The notes under the pieces: generated by a model
Told to the model about the DNA's origin: nothing
The model's database searches: none
What the model saw: only the letters and a program-made list of their open reading frames with translations
Shown here: one piece after another, positions 1-7,384 of the stretch
How the letters are laid out: each line of letters opens with the position of its first letter
How positions within the stretch are numbered: position 1 is the first letter of the stretch
Position numbers and translations under genes: made by a program
NCBI RefSeq assembly: GCF_000426545.1
Contig: NZ_AUFO01000038.1
Location: forward strand, 1-38,702
From: Paenibacillus massiliensis subsp. panacisoli DSM 21345
GTDB lineage: Bacteria; Bacillota; Bacilli; Paenibacillales; Paenibacillaceae
Length of the DNA stretch: 38,702 nt
Direction: 5' to 3'

Positions 1-1
1 T

Positions 2-87
2 GGAGGATTAGCGAAGTGGCCAAACGCATCAGACTGTAAATCTGCTCCCTTACGGGTTCGGTGGTTCGAATCCATCATCCTCCACCA
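2..87 (+). tRNA. tRNA-Tyr (GTA)
   Basis: Cloverleaf with a 7-bp acceptor stem (GGAGGAT pairing with ATCCTCC), a GTA anticodon in the loop CTGTAAA, the long variable arm expected of a class II tRNA, a TTCGAAT T-loop and an encoded CCA. It is the first tRNA of an eight-gene array that probably continues to the left of the window. Confidence 0.95.
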
Positions 88-94
88 GTTTATT

Positions 95-168
95 AGGGGC
101 ATAGTTTAAAGGTAGAACAGCGGTCTCCAAAACCGTTAGTGTGGGTTCAATTCCTGCTGCCCCTGCCA
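95..168 (+). tRNA. tRNA-Trp (CCA anticodon)
   Basis: The acceptor stem AGGGGCA pairs with TGCCCCT, the anticodon loop is CTCCAAA, the T-loop is TTCAATT, and a 3' CCA is encoded after discriminator G. It lies 7 nt after the Tyr gene. Confidence 0.95.
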
Positions 169-185
169 TGTAACTCTCTTAATGA

Positions 186-261
186 GAGCCATTAGCTCAG
201 TTGGTAGAGCACCTGACTTTTAATCAGGGTGTCGAAGGTTCGAGTCCTTCATGGCTCACCA
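186..261 (+). tRNA. tRNA-Lys (TTT)
   Basis: The acceptor stem GAGCCAT pairs with ATGGCTC. The anticodon loop is CTTTTAA with anticodon TTT, the D-arm has TTGGTAGAG, and CCA is encoded. Confidence 0.95.
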
Positions 262-274
262 TAATGTATCATAT

Positions 275-355
275 GCGCGTGTGGCGGAATTGGCAGACGC
301 ACTAGACTTAGGATCTAGCGTCTTTGACGTGGGGGTTCAAGTCCCTCCACGCGCA
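275..355 (+). tRNA. tRNA-Leu (TAG)
   Basis: The acceptor stem GCGCGTG pairs with CACGCGC. The anticodon TAG sits in loop CTTAGGA, and the variable arm (GCGTCTTTGACGT) is long, as expected for leucine. The 3' CCA is not encoded (TAG follows the discriminator), so it must be added after transcription. Confidence 0.94.
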
Positions 356-363
356 TAGGTTTT

Positions 364-438
364 GCGGACGTGGCTCAGCGGTAGAGCATCGCCTTGCCAA
401 GGCGAGGGTCGCGGGTTCGATTCCCGTCGTCCGCTCCA
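364..438 (+). tRNA. tRNA-Gly (GCC)
   Basis: The acceptor stem GCGGACG pairs with CGTCCGC, the anticodon loop is TTGCCAA (anticodon GCC), and CCA is encoded. A second glycine isoacceptor follows at 618-688. Confidence 0.95.
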
Positions 439-443
439 AATAA

Positions 444-520
444 GTCCCCTTAGCTCAGCTGGATAGAGCGTTTGACTACGAATCAAAAGGTCGGGAGTTC
501 GAATCTCTCAGGGGACGCCA
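444..520 (+). tRNA. tRNA-Arg (ACG)
   Basis: The acceptor stem GTCCCCT pairs with AGGGGAC. The anticodon ACG lies in loop CTACGAA; its A34 is normally deaminated to inosine by TadA. CCA is encoded. Confidence 0.95.
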
Positions 521-533
521 TACTATTCAATAT

Positions 534-607
534 CGGGACGTAGCTCAGCTTGGTAGAGCACCTGGTTTGGGACCAGGGGGTCGCATGTTCAAATCGTGTC
601 GTCCCGA
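534..607 (+). tRNA. tRNA-Pro (TGG)
   Basis: The acceptor stem CGGGACG pairs with CGTCCCG and the anticodon TGG lies in loop TTTGGGA. The bases after discriminator A are TCA, so CCA is not encoded. Confidence 0.94.
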
Positions 608-617
608 TCATATACAT

Positions 618-688
618 GCGGGTGTAGTTCAATGGTAGAACTCCAGCCTTCCAAGCTGGTAGCGTGGGTTCGATTCCCATCACCCGCT
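618..688 (+). tRNA. tRNA-Gly (TCC)
   Basis: The acceptor stem GCGGGTG pairs with CACCCGC, the anticodon loop is CTTCCAA (anticodon TCC), and there is no encoded CCA. This is the last tRNA of the array. Confidence 0.94.
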
Positions 689-705
689 TTACATAGATTC
701 GTTAA

Positions 706-739
706 GAGAGATGGCGCTGCTATAGTGCCATCTCTTTTT
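706..739 (+). terminator. Rho-independent terminator of the tRNA array
   Basis: A 9-bp stem (AGAGATGGC at 707-715 with GCCATCTCT at 727-735) closes an 11-nt loop and runs into TTTTT. It ends the tRNA transcript before the sugar-uptake operon. Confidence 0.85.
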
Positions 740-759
740 AGTATATGCTACACTGAATT

Positions 760-788
760 TTGAAGGTATGAACACGGATTTGTGTATT
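760..788 (+). promoter_or_regulatory. Possible sigma-A promoter of the sugar-uptake operon
   Basis: TTGAAG (760-765) and TGTATT (783-788) are separated by 17 bp. The -10 is imperfect. The position, just after the tRNA terminator and about 45 bp before the cre site, suits an operon promoter. Confidence 0.4.
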
Positions 789-830
789 CAAATCAGACCT
801 GAATTTTGGGAAAATGATCTTAGGAGCAGA

Positions 831-844
831 TGAAAGCGCTATCA
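831..844 (+). promoter_or_regulatory. CcpA cre site (catabolite-responsive element)
   Basis: TGAAAGCGCTATCA fits the Bacillus cre consensus TGWAANCGNTNWCA at every fixed position. It lies in the predicted 5' leader, downstream of the likely promoter, where bound CcpA would repress or block transcription when preferred sugars are present. It also overlaps an ATG at 830, which argues against that codon being the start of the first gene. Confidence 0.7.
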
Positions 845-907
845 ACAAAATGTTTTCCTGTGATTCCGACAGCTCCGTTCCATTACAGCGAAAAAGGGGA
901 GAGCGAT

Positions 908-2197
908 GTGAAGAAAAAAGGACTATTTTTGATGATGACTTTTTTGCTGCTGTTTGCTTCGGCTTGCAGTAGCTCAGGGGGAAGCGGCGACAGTGGCGGT
1001 ACCTCTGGTGACGGACAGGTAACACTGCGTATTGCGTGGTGGGGCTCTGATAAACGTCATGAGTATACACAGCAGGTTATTGACCTCTACAAGCAAAAGA
1101 ATCCCAATGTGAAGATCGACGTGGAATATGCTGCATTTGATGATTACTGGAAGAAGCTTGCGCCTCAGGCTGCAGCGAACCAACTTCCGGATATTATCCA
1201 GATGGACGTATCCTATATCAGCCAATACGCTCAGAATGGTCAGCTGGAGGATCTCGGCTCCTATGTGGGTAGTGCCATCCAGACTGGAGATGTAGCTGAA
1301 AGCGTACTGCAGACAGGCGTTATTCAAGGCAAGCAGTATGGCATCCCGACAGGGGTAAACGTACTCAGCTATCAATATGTGCCTGAGAAGCTGAAAGAGG
1401 CAGGTATTGAAATTCCTGAGAATTGGACTTTTGAGCAATACTCTGAACTCGCCAAGCAAGCTGGCTCCAAGGACATTTATTTTGACAGCTCAATGGCAGC
1501 AGACATTTTCTTCAACTACTATCTGCGTACGAAGGGACTGTCCCTCTACAATGCGGAAGGTACAGCTTTAGGATATGATGATGACAAGCTCTTCGCCGAT
1601 TTCTTCGGTACACTGGCTGACACGATGCAGGCCAAAGGAGCTCCATCCCCAGAAATTATCAATCAATCCAAAGGTATTCTGGAAGAATCCCAGATCGTGA
1701 AGGGCAAACAGATTGGTGAATGGCAATGGTCTAATCAATATGTGGCTCTGCAATCGGTAGTGGATAAGCCAATGGCACTGGCTCCAATGTTCGGACCGGA
1801 TATGGAAAAGGGTATCTACATGCAGCCAACGATGTACTGGTCTATTGCAGCTAGCTCTAAGGTGAAGGAAGAAGCAGCCAAGTTCATTGATTTCTACACT
1901 AATGATCCAGAAGCTAACAAGCTGATCAAGGGTGAGCGCGGCGTGCCAATCTCAGCCAAGATTAAGGAAGCTGTTGCATCAGAGCTGAATGAGCCAACAA
2001 AGCAAGTATTCGATTTCGTGGCAGAGATGGAGCCGAAGGCATCTCCAATGAGTCCACCGCCTCCAGTAGGCTCTCCAGAGGTTATTGCTACGCTGGCTGA
2101 CTACGTAGAGCAAGTGAACTTTGGTCAAATGACACCTGAAGATGCAGCGGCTAAATTCCGCTCGGAAGCAAATAGTATTTTGTCACAAAATCAATAA
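908..2197 (+). CDS. Extracellular sugar-binding lipoprotein of an ABC importer (YesO-like)
   Basis: Family 1 solute-binding protein that would capture an oligosaccharide outside the cell and deliver it to the permeases encoded next. I place the start at GTG 908, because a GGGGAG Shine-Dalgarno lies 5-10 bases upstream and the protein then begins with Lys-Lys-Lys, a hydrophobic stretch and the lipobox ASAC (lipidated Cys20). The longer frame from ATG 830 would put non-secretory residues before the signal peptide and overlap the cre site. The mature part carries the usual features: a TLRIAWWG first strand, PDIIQMD, and a hinge near MYWSIAASSK. The length (429 aa) is normal. The acetylesterase downstream suggests a rhamnogalacturonan-derived ligand, as for B. 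subtilis YesO. The exact sugar is inferred. Confidence 0.88.
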   Translation: MKKKGLFLMMTFLLLFASACSSSGGSGDSGGTSGDGQVTLRIAWWGSDKRHEYTQQVIDLYKQKNPNVKIDVEYAAFDDYWKKLAPQAAANQLPDIIQMDVSYISQYAQNGQLEDLGSYVGSAIQTGDVAESVLQTGVIQGKQYGIPTGVNVLSYQYVPEKLKEAGIEIPENWTFEQYSELAKQAGSKDIYFDSSMAADIFFNYYLRTKGLSLYNAEGTALGYDDDKLFADFFGTLADTMQAKGAPSPEIINQSKGILEESQIVKGKQIGEWQWSNQYVALQSVVDKPMALAPMFGPDMEKGIYMQPTMYWSIAASSKVKEEAAKFIDFYTNDPEANKLIKGERGVPISAKIKEAVASELNEPTKQVFDFVAEMEPKASPMSPPPPVGSPEVIATLADYVEQVNFGQMTPEDAAAKFRSEANSILSQNQ

Positions 2198-2336
2198 ACT
2201 AGCTTGCACGACAATAAATAAGTACTAGAGAGGAACTGTTGGCGGCCGGAAGCTGCACATGGACAGAGTAGTCGTCTACTGGATCATCCTTGAGATGAAG
2301 AATAGACGTACCGCCCGAATTCAAGTGCGAAGCCCG

Positions 2337-2435
2337 GCCCCTTCAATCCAATGCCAACGAGTACAAATGCTACTAATGCAACTAACAATGCATTTGTACT
2401 ACTAACCTTCACTGGAATTAGTAACTCGAAGGGGC
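2337..2435 (+). promoter_or_regulatory. Nested stem-loop between binding-protein and permease genes
   Basis: The 290-bp gap between the lipoprotein gene and the first permease contains an outer inverted repeat (GCCCCTTC 2337-2344 with GAAGGGGC 2428-2435) enclosing an inner 11-bp one (AGTACAAATGC 2360-2370 with GCATTTGTACT 2390-2400). There is no T-tract, so it is not a simple terminator. Stabilisation of the upstream mRNA, or partial attenuation giving more binding protein than permease, is the likely role by inference. A further GGCGG/CCGCC pair (2241-2245 with 2311-2315) lies in the same gap. Confidence 0.55.
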
Positions 2436-2487
2436 ATGTAAAGGATGGAATGGAGAGGAAAAATACGAAATAAGGAGGCTGGTACCG

Positions 2488-3390
2488 TTGCGGCGAAGTC
2501 ATACGCTTAGAGCCAATTTGACCGGATATGCCTTTATCAGTCCGTTTATCATTGGATTTCTGGCTTTTACGTTGGTTCCTATGGTTATTTCCCTGTATCT
2601 ATCGTTTACAAGCTACAATCTCTTTACTTCACCTCGTTGGATCGGGCTGGATAACTTTGAGAAGATGTTCACGAACGATCCGAAATATTGGAACTCTGTA
2701 AAGGTCACCTTCCTGTATGTGGTGGTTGGGGTACCTTTCCGATTGATGTTTGCTTTGTTCGTAGCTATGCTGCTGAACACCAAATCGCGGATGGTTGGCT
2801 CCTATCGGACCATGTACTATCTGCCGTCGATTATCGGTGGTAGTGTTGCCGTATCCATCATGTGGCGTAATATTTTCAGTAATGAAGGTGTCATTAATAC
2901 ACTGATTGGTGCACTCGGAGGAACCCCGGTCAAATGGTTCGGTGATCCCAATGCGGCACTAGGCATGCTGATCTCACTCTCTGTATGGCAGTTCGGTTCT
3001 TCCATGCTGATCTTCCTGGCTGGACTGAAGAACATCCCTATGGAAATGTACGAGGCTTCCAGTGTGGATGGTGCGAGCCCGGTTCGTAAATTTTTCAGCA
3101 TCACATTGCCGTTGCTCAGCCCAATCATTCTGTTCAACCTGATCATGCAGACGATCAGCGCATTCATGACCTTCGTACCTGCCTACATCATCTCCAAAGG
3201 TGAGGGCGGACCACTGGATGGAACCCTGCTCTACTCCCTCTATCTCTTCCGGCAGGCGTTCATGTTCAACAATATGGGCTATGCCGCTGCGATGGCATGG
3301 GTAATGCTCATTATGATTGCAATTTTAACTGCGGTTCTGTTCTTGACTTCTAAATTCTGGGTGTTCTACGAGACGGAAAGGGGACGCTGA
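2488..3390 (+). CDS. Sugar ABC transporter permease, MalF-type (YesP-like)
   Basis: Six-helix inner subunit of a CUT1 carbohydrate importer. It starts at TTG 2488, with AAGGAGG at 2472-2478 nine bases upstream. An N-terminal helix begins near residue 13, and the EAA loop that docks the ATPase is visible at about residues 189-200 (YEASSVDGASPV), followed by the ITLPLLSP segment. Length 300 aa, normal for the family. It forms a heterodimer with the next gene product. No ATPase gene is present in the operon; in Bacillus such systems are energised by the shared ATPase MsmX, and the same is inferred here. Confidence 0.9.
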   Translation: MRRSHTLRANLTGYAFISPFIIGFLAFTLVPMVISLYLSFTSYNLFTSPRWIGLDNFEKMFTNDPKYWNSVKVTFLYVVVGVPFRLMFALFVAMLLNTKSRMVGSYRTMYYLPSIIGGSVAVSIMWRNIFSNEGVINTLIGALGGTPVKWFGDPNAALGMLISLSVWQFGSSMLIFLAGLKNIPMEMYEASSVDGASPVRKFFSITLPLLSPIILFNLIMQTISAFMTFVPAYIISKGEGGPLDGTLLYSLYLFRQAFMFNNMGYAAAMAWVMLIMIAILTAVLFLTSKFWVFYETERGR

Positions 3391-3395
3391 TCACG

Positions 3396-4235
3396 ATGCT
3401 ATGGAAAAAGATCAAATGGCCGGTCTATCACATTTTTGTGGCATCGCTGGCCCTTATCATGCTGTACCCAGTCATCTGGATGCTATTCAGTTCCTTCAAG
3501 GAAAGCCGCACCATCTTCGCAACGGCGGGCTATCTGCTACCAACGGAATGGAAGTGGGAGAATTATCTTACTGGCTGGGCCGGCATCTCTGGTTACAGCT
3601 TCGGTAGATATATCTATAACTCACTAGTGATTGTAGTAATCGCTACGCTTGGAGCGGTTATCTCCTCTTCTCTGATTGCCTTTGGTTTTGCCAGACTGCG
3701 CTTCTTCGGTCGGAATTTCTGGTTCGCGTTGATGATGGTGACGCTGATGCTGCCACATGACGTCGTTCTCGTACCGCAATATATTATCTTCACCAAGCTT
3801 GGCTGGCTGAATACGATTCTGCCGATTGTAGTACCTGCTTTCTTCGGAATGCCATTCTTCATCTTCCTTATGATTCAGTTCATACGTACGATACCCGTGG
3901 AACTGGATGAGGCAGCGACAATTGATGGGTGCGGCAAGTTCCGCCTGTATCTGCAAGTTATTATGCCGCTGCTGAAGTCTTCAATAGCTACGGCTGCGAT
4001 CTTCTCTTTCTACTGGCGTTGGGAAGATTTATTGGGTCCGGTCTTGTATTTGAACTCCCCGGAAAAATATACTGTATCTATGGCGCTCAAAATGTTCCTG
4101 GATAGTGAGTCCGCTTCCAACTGGGGGGGCATGTTCGCCATGTCGATAGTCAGTCTGATTCCGGTTATCGCCGTCTTCTTCCTGTTCCAAAAGCAAATTG
4201 TTGAAGGAATGAGCACCAGCGGACTCAAAGGCTGA
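3396..4235 (+). CDS. Sugar ABC transporter permease, MalG-type (YesQ-like)
   Basis: Second membrane subunit of the same importer, starting only 5 bp after the first permease stops, with AGGGGAC upstream. The protein (279 aa) has an N-terminal helix at about residues 10-31, the SSFK motif typical of MalG-type subunits, the EAA loop at about 172-180 (DEAATIDGC) followed by MPLLKS, and a last helix near residues 252-266. The C-terminal GLKG tail is common in this group. Translation is probably coupled to the preceding gene. Confidence 0.9.
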   Translation: MLWKKIKWPVYHIFVASLALIMLYPVIWMLFSSFKESRTIFATAGYLLPTEWKWENYLTGWAGISGYSFGRYIYNSLVIVVIATLGAVISSSLIAFGFARLRFFGRNFWFALMMVTLMLPHDVVLVPQYIIFTKLGWLNTILPIVVPAFFGMPFFIFLMIQFIRTIPVELDEAATIDGCGKFRLYLQVIMPLLKSSIATAAIFSFYWRWEDLLGPVLYLNSPEKYTVSMALKMFLDSESASNWGGMFAMSIVSLIPVIAVFFLFQKQIVEGMSTSGLKG

Positions 4236-4273
4236 TACCTGGATACGTTACAGTCTTGAGGAGGAAATAGGAA

Positions 4274-5446
4274 ATGGAACGAAATTTTGACTTCGGGCCT
4301 GGCGAACCTGTACCGGGCTATGAAGGAGTAGCACCAGATTGCCACTATACTGCCGAGCGTGGCTACGGCTTTGAGGACACCTCCAGGGTGTATGGCAGAG
4401 TGCGTACACCTGGGGGGAGCGATGAAGTATCCCCTCTGGACAGAGCTGGCAACGCGCAACAGGAGATGGACATTTCCGTAATCACGCCGCGGCTTCGCAG
4501 CAGCTTCTGCATTCCGGTGGGAGCAGCATTCGTCGTGGATGTACCTGACGGTACCTATCAGGTGAAGGTGATTGTGGGTGACGAGCTCGCAGAGACGCAT
4601 ACCCTGATTAAGGCCGTGGAAGGTAAGCGGGTTCTTCCACCGATTCGAACAGCACCCGGACAATATGCTGAGGAGCGCTTCTCCGTAACTGTGCGAGGAG
4701 GCAGATTAAGGCTGATCATCTCTGGCAAAGCCCCAAGATTGAATGCGCTTCAATTGGTCCAAGCTCCTCAGACGATGAAGCTATATCTGGCTGGAGATTC
4801 GACGGTGACGGATCAAGCAGAGTCGGGTTATCCCTATGCAGGCTGGGGACAGACGCTACCAGCGCTGTTCAAGCATGACGTATGCGTGGATAATCACGCC
4901 ATCTCGGGCCGAAGCTCGCGTAGCTTCATTCAGGAGGGACGACTGGATGTGATCCTCCAGGAGCTGAAGGCAGGAGACTTCCTGTTCATTCAGTTCGGAC
5001 ATAATGATGAGAAGAATGACCCGGCCCGTGGGACCGAGCCTTTCACGACATATAAGGAGCATCTGCGTCGTTATATTGATGGGGCTCGGGCAAAGGAGGC
5101 GCGTCCTGTGCTGATTACTCCGATCCAGCGGAGATATTTCGAGCCGGATGGCACATTGTCAGATACGCATGGAGACTATACCATTGCTGTTCGTGAGCTG
5201 GCTGAGGAATGCGAGGTACCACTGTTCGATCTGGCTGAACGCTCCAGACAGCTATTTGAGCAGACCGGAGTAGAAGGCACCAAAGACATATTTATGTGGG
5301 TGCTACCTGGGGAGTATTTGAACTTCTCCAGTGGTGTGGAGGACAACACGCATTTTCAGGAATCCGGGGCGATTCGCATTGCCCAGCTTGTAGCAGATTG
5401 GATCAGGGAAGAAGGACTGCAGCCATTATTGATGTACTTAAGATGA
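4274..5446 (+). CDS. GDSL/SGNH esterase, rhamnogalacturonan acetylesterase-like (CE12, YesT/RhgT type)
   Basis: Predicted to remove acetyl groups from pectin fragments (rhamnogalacturonan I). ATG 4274 is preceded by GAGGAGG. Residues 1-160 form an accessory beta-rich domain starting FDFGPGEPVPGYEG, as seen in front of many Firmicute acetylesterases. The catalytic domain follows: nucleophile in AGDSTV (Ser176), the Gly block NHAISGRSS, the Asn block FGHNDE (Asn244), and the Asp-His pair in VEDNTHF (Asp357, His360). All SGNH blocks are intact. There is no signal peptide, so it acts inside the cell on imported oligomers. Its position after the importer supports this. The substrate is inferred by family. 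Confidence 0.86.
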   Translation: MERNFDFGPGEPVPGYEGVAPDCHYTAERGYGFEDTSRVYGRVRTPGGSDEVSPLDRAGNAQQEMDISVITPRLRSSFCIPVGAAFVVDVPDGTYQVKVIVGDELAETHTLIKAVEGKRVLPPIRTAPGQYAEERFSVTVRGGRLRLIISGKAPRLNALQLVQAPQTMKLYLAGDSTVTDQAESGYPYAGWGQTLPALFKHDVCVDNHAISGRSSRSFIQEGRLDVILQELKAGDFLFIQFGHNDEKNDPARGTEPFTTYKEHLRRYIDGARAKEARPVLITPIQRRYFEPDGTLSDTHGDYTIAVRELAEECEVPLFDLAERSRQLFEQTGVEGTKDIFMWVLPGEYLNFSSGVEDNTHFQESGAIRIAQLVADWIREEGLQPLLMYLR

Positions 5447-5563
5447 GCGTGTGCTAGAGCAGCAGGAGGTCTATTCCTTGCTTCTGTAGAAGTATTACCG
5501 AAGGAGTATGTCTATGTCGCTGTAGACGGGCGTACTCGCCTGAACAGACAAGGAGGTCACGAC

Positions 5564-5971
5564 GTGAAGGATGGATTGAGCACCCAGGCAGGCCAGCAGA
5601 CTGGCAGGCAGGGAAGCTATTATTGGGTTATTCCGGATGGCTATATACCGCCAATCAGCAATGGGGAGCTTCACAGTCACGAGAGTATCTGTGTATTGAA
5701 TTGCGACCAGCAGGATGCGAACTTGAAGATTAGCATTTATTTCGAGGATCGCGAGCCTATTGAGGCCATGGAGGCGTTAGTGGAAGGCAAGCGAACACGC
5801 CATATCCGTACTGCTTCATTAGAAAAGGATGGGGAGCGGATTCCTGTAGGAGTTCCGTATGCGATCACTGTGGAAAGTGATATCCCTGTATTCGTTCAGT
5901 ATAGCCGACTTGATACCACTCAGCCGGAGCTGGCGCTGATGAGTGTCATGGCTTACCCTGCGGGTAACTGA
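5564..5971 (+). CDS. ASRT-family (sensory rhodopsin transducer-like) small-molecule-binding protein
   Basis: Small cytosolic protein (135 aa) of the family founded by the Anabaena sensory rhodopsin transducer. The family signature runs through the sequence: YYWVIPDGYIPP near the N-terminus, HSHESICVLN, ISIYFEDREPI, GVPYAITVESDIPVFVQYSRLDTTQ and a C-terminal MSVMAYP. GTG 5564 is chosen because AGGAGGT sits six bases upstream. No rhodopsin gene is present in the window. Comparative work on the family predicted a beta-sandwich that binds sugars or related metabolites, and the location as last gene of a sugar operon fits. The role here, as sensor or as sugar-handling enzyme, is unknown. Confidence 0.85.
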   Translation: MKDGLSTQAGQQTGRQGSYYWVIPDGYIPPISNGELHSHESICVLNCDQQDANLKISIYFEDREPIEAMEALVEGKRTRHIRTASLEKDGERIPVGVPYAITVESDIPVFVQYSRLDTTQPELALMSVMAYPAGN

Positions 5972-6002
5972 TTCACAGGTTGAGCAGACATCATATTTTG
6001 AA

Positions 6003-6032
6003 CAAGAGGCAGACCGTGGGTCTGCCTCTTTG
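6003..6032 (+). terminator. Terminator after the sugar-uptake operon
   Basis: An AAGAGGCAGACC arm and its complement GGTCTGCCTCTT (6004-6031) form a strong 12-bp stem with a 3- to 4-nt loop. The T-run is short. It lies between convergent genes and may work in both directions. Confidence 0.75.
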
Positions 6033-6121
6033 CTATGTCTAAAATACTTATTATCTTGAATGATCCGAGAAGCGAAGGATGTAGCAGAGATGTTTTACTC
6101 ATATTTAATCTGGTCAAGGTA

Positions 6122-7084
6122 CTAACTCATCTTCGATGGCCTAACGCCTGATTTGGAGGATCGACGAATGTGGCGTGTTCTCCAATTCGTTCCGAGCACC
6201 CCGAGCACGATCGCCACAGCGCCTATAATATGATAATAATGGATTTCCTCCTGAAGTAGGAGAGCTCCAGCCAGGATTGATACCAGTGTGGACAGGTTGC
6301 TGAATACGCTCATCTTGGAAGCCTGAAGTCTGGAAAGTGCAAAGCTGGACAGTAATGTTGTGATTAGCGTGGATGCTATTCCTAGGTATGCGATGGCTCC
6401 TAGCGCAACAGGGCTTGTCAGTGCGCGTGCATACTCAGGTAACGTCCCTTCGATCAGATGCTGACCGATGGCCAGAACGTTGAAGATCACAAAGCCCATA
6501 CCCAAGGTGACATAAGTAATCTCAAGTGGCGCATATTTCTGGGTCAGGGGCCGGGCCAACACACCATATGCTGCGAAACAGATAGCCGAGAGCGTAATGA
6601 GGGCAATACCGATGATGTTGGCTGTAGAGAGCTGCGCGCCCCCCTTCATGGCAAAAATGAAGACGACACCGCCCACCGATAGTAGCAGAGAAAGCTTTTG
6701 AAGTAATGTCGTTCTCTCCTTCAGGAAGATCGTAGCCATAATCAGGGTGAATACAGGAACTGTAGCTTGAATGATCCCTGCCTCGGAGGAAGAGGTGGTG
6801 ACCAGTCCAAAGGTCTGGAACATAAAGAATAGTACGGGAGAGAATAATCCTAACGGTAGCAGACGCAGAAGGTCCTGACGCTGTACGCGGAAGGGTAGCC
6901 ACCCTGCAATTACCGGAACGGTAAGTACGAGGAATGACAGGGAGAAGCGATGAGCCAAAAGATCTAGAGGATTGGCTACCTGAATGGCCAGCTTGACGAA
7001 CATAAATGAAAAGCCGATGATGAGGGCATAGGCGATCGCAGCGAGATAAGCAGAGGCCGTACCATTAGATGTCTGTGTGTTCAT
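6122..7084 (-). CDS. EamA/DMT-superfamily transporter (ten-helix exporter)
   Basis: Membrane protein of 320 aa with two EamA repeats of five helices each, beginning AAIAYALIIGFSFMFVKLA and, in the second half, IIGIALITLSAICFAAYGVLARP. The end of each half has the family pattern (ATIFLKERTT and AGALLLQEEIHYYHIIGAVAIVLGV). Start ATG 7084 has AAGGAG seven bases upstream. Members export amino acids, sugars or nucleosides; the substrate cannot be told. It is divergent from a MocR-type regulator at 7385, an arrangement seen often for this pair, so it is the likely target of that regulator. Confidence 0.87.
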   Translation of the reverse strand: MNTQTSNGTASAYLAAIAYALIIGFSFMFVKLAIQVANPLDLLAHRFSLSFLVLTVPVIAGWLPFRVQRQDLLRLLPLGLFSPVLFFMFQTFGLVTTSSSEAGIIQATVPVFTLIMATIFLKERTTLLQKLSLLLSVGGVVFIFAMKGGAQLSTANIIGIALITLSAICFAAYGVLARPLTQKYAPLEITYVTLGMGFVIFNVLAIGQHLIEGTLPEYARALTSPVALGAIAYLGIASTLITTLLSSFALSRLQASKMSVFSNLSTLVSILAGALLLQEEIHYYHIIGAVAIVLGVLGTNWRTRHIRRSSKSGVRPSKMS

Positions 7085-7206
7085 AGGAAGCTCCTTGAGA
7101 TCGTGTATTTGTCATACAAGAAGCAGAAGATCAAACCTGCCTTACTGATGACAATATTAAATATAATAGAGGTGGAGTCTTGTAACCATCGTAAAACACC
7201 CCATCT

Positions 7207-7252
7207 GTACCAGTACAGGTCAGATTAAGCTGGAAGCTATACTGGTAGTATG
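7207..7252. promoter_or_regulatory. Paired palindromes, likely operators of the MocR-type regulator
   Basis: Between the divergent genes lie CTGTACCAGTACAG (7205-7218) and CTATACTGGTAGTATG (7237-7252). Both contain the core TACCAGTA, the second one on the opposite strand, and their centres are 32 bp apart, about three helical turns. B. subtilis GabR of the same family binds ATACCA-type repeats, so these are good operator candidates. No convincing -35/-10 pair for either gene was identified in the region 7085-7384. Confidence 0.5.
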
Positions 7253-7384
7253 TCTTGAACAGACCGATGCGTGCTGGTGGCATTCCAGCTATCGTAATGC
7301 AGCTGCACTAATCATTGTATTATTGACCAGGTGTGTAGCCTTATATCAAGCTTGTCAGGTGAATTGGAGGTTAAGGGATAGATT

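Noticed and set aside
483..683. Open frame on the minus strand across three tRNA genes
   Set aside because: It is only the reverse complement of Arg, Pro and Gly tRNA genes; not coding.
974..1459. Minus-strand frame of 161 codons in the binding-protein gene
   Set aside because: Shadow frame with no ribosome site, overlapping a well-supported lipoprotein gene.
4010..4663. Minus-strand frame of 217 codons across the permease/esterase junction
   Set aside because: It overlaps two well-supported genes on the other strand and has no family signature.
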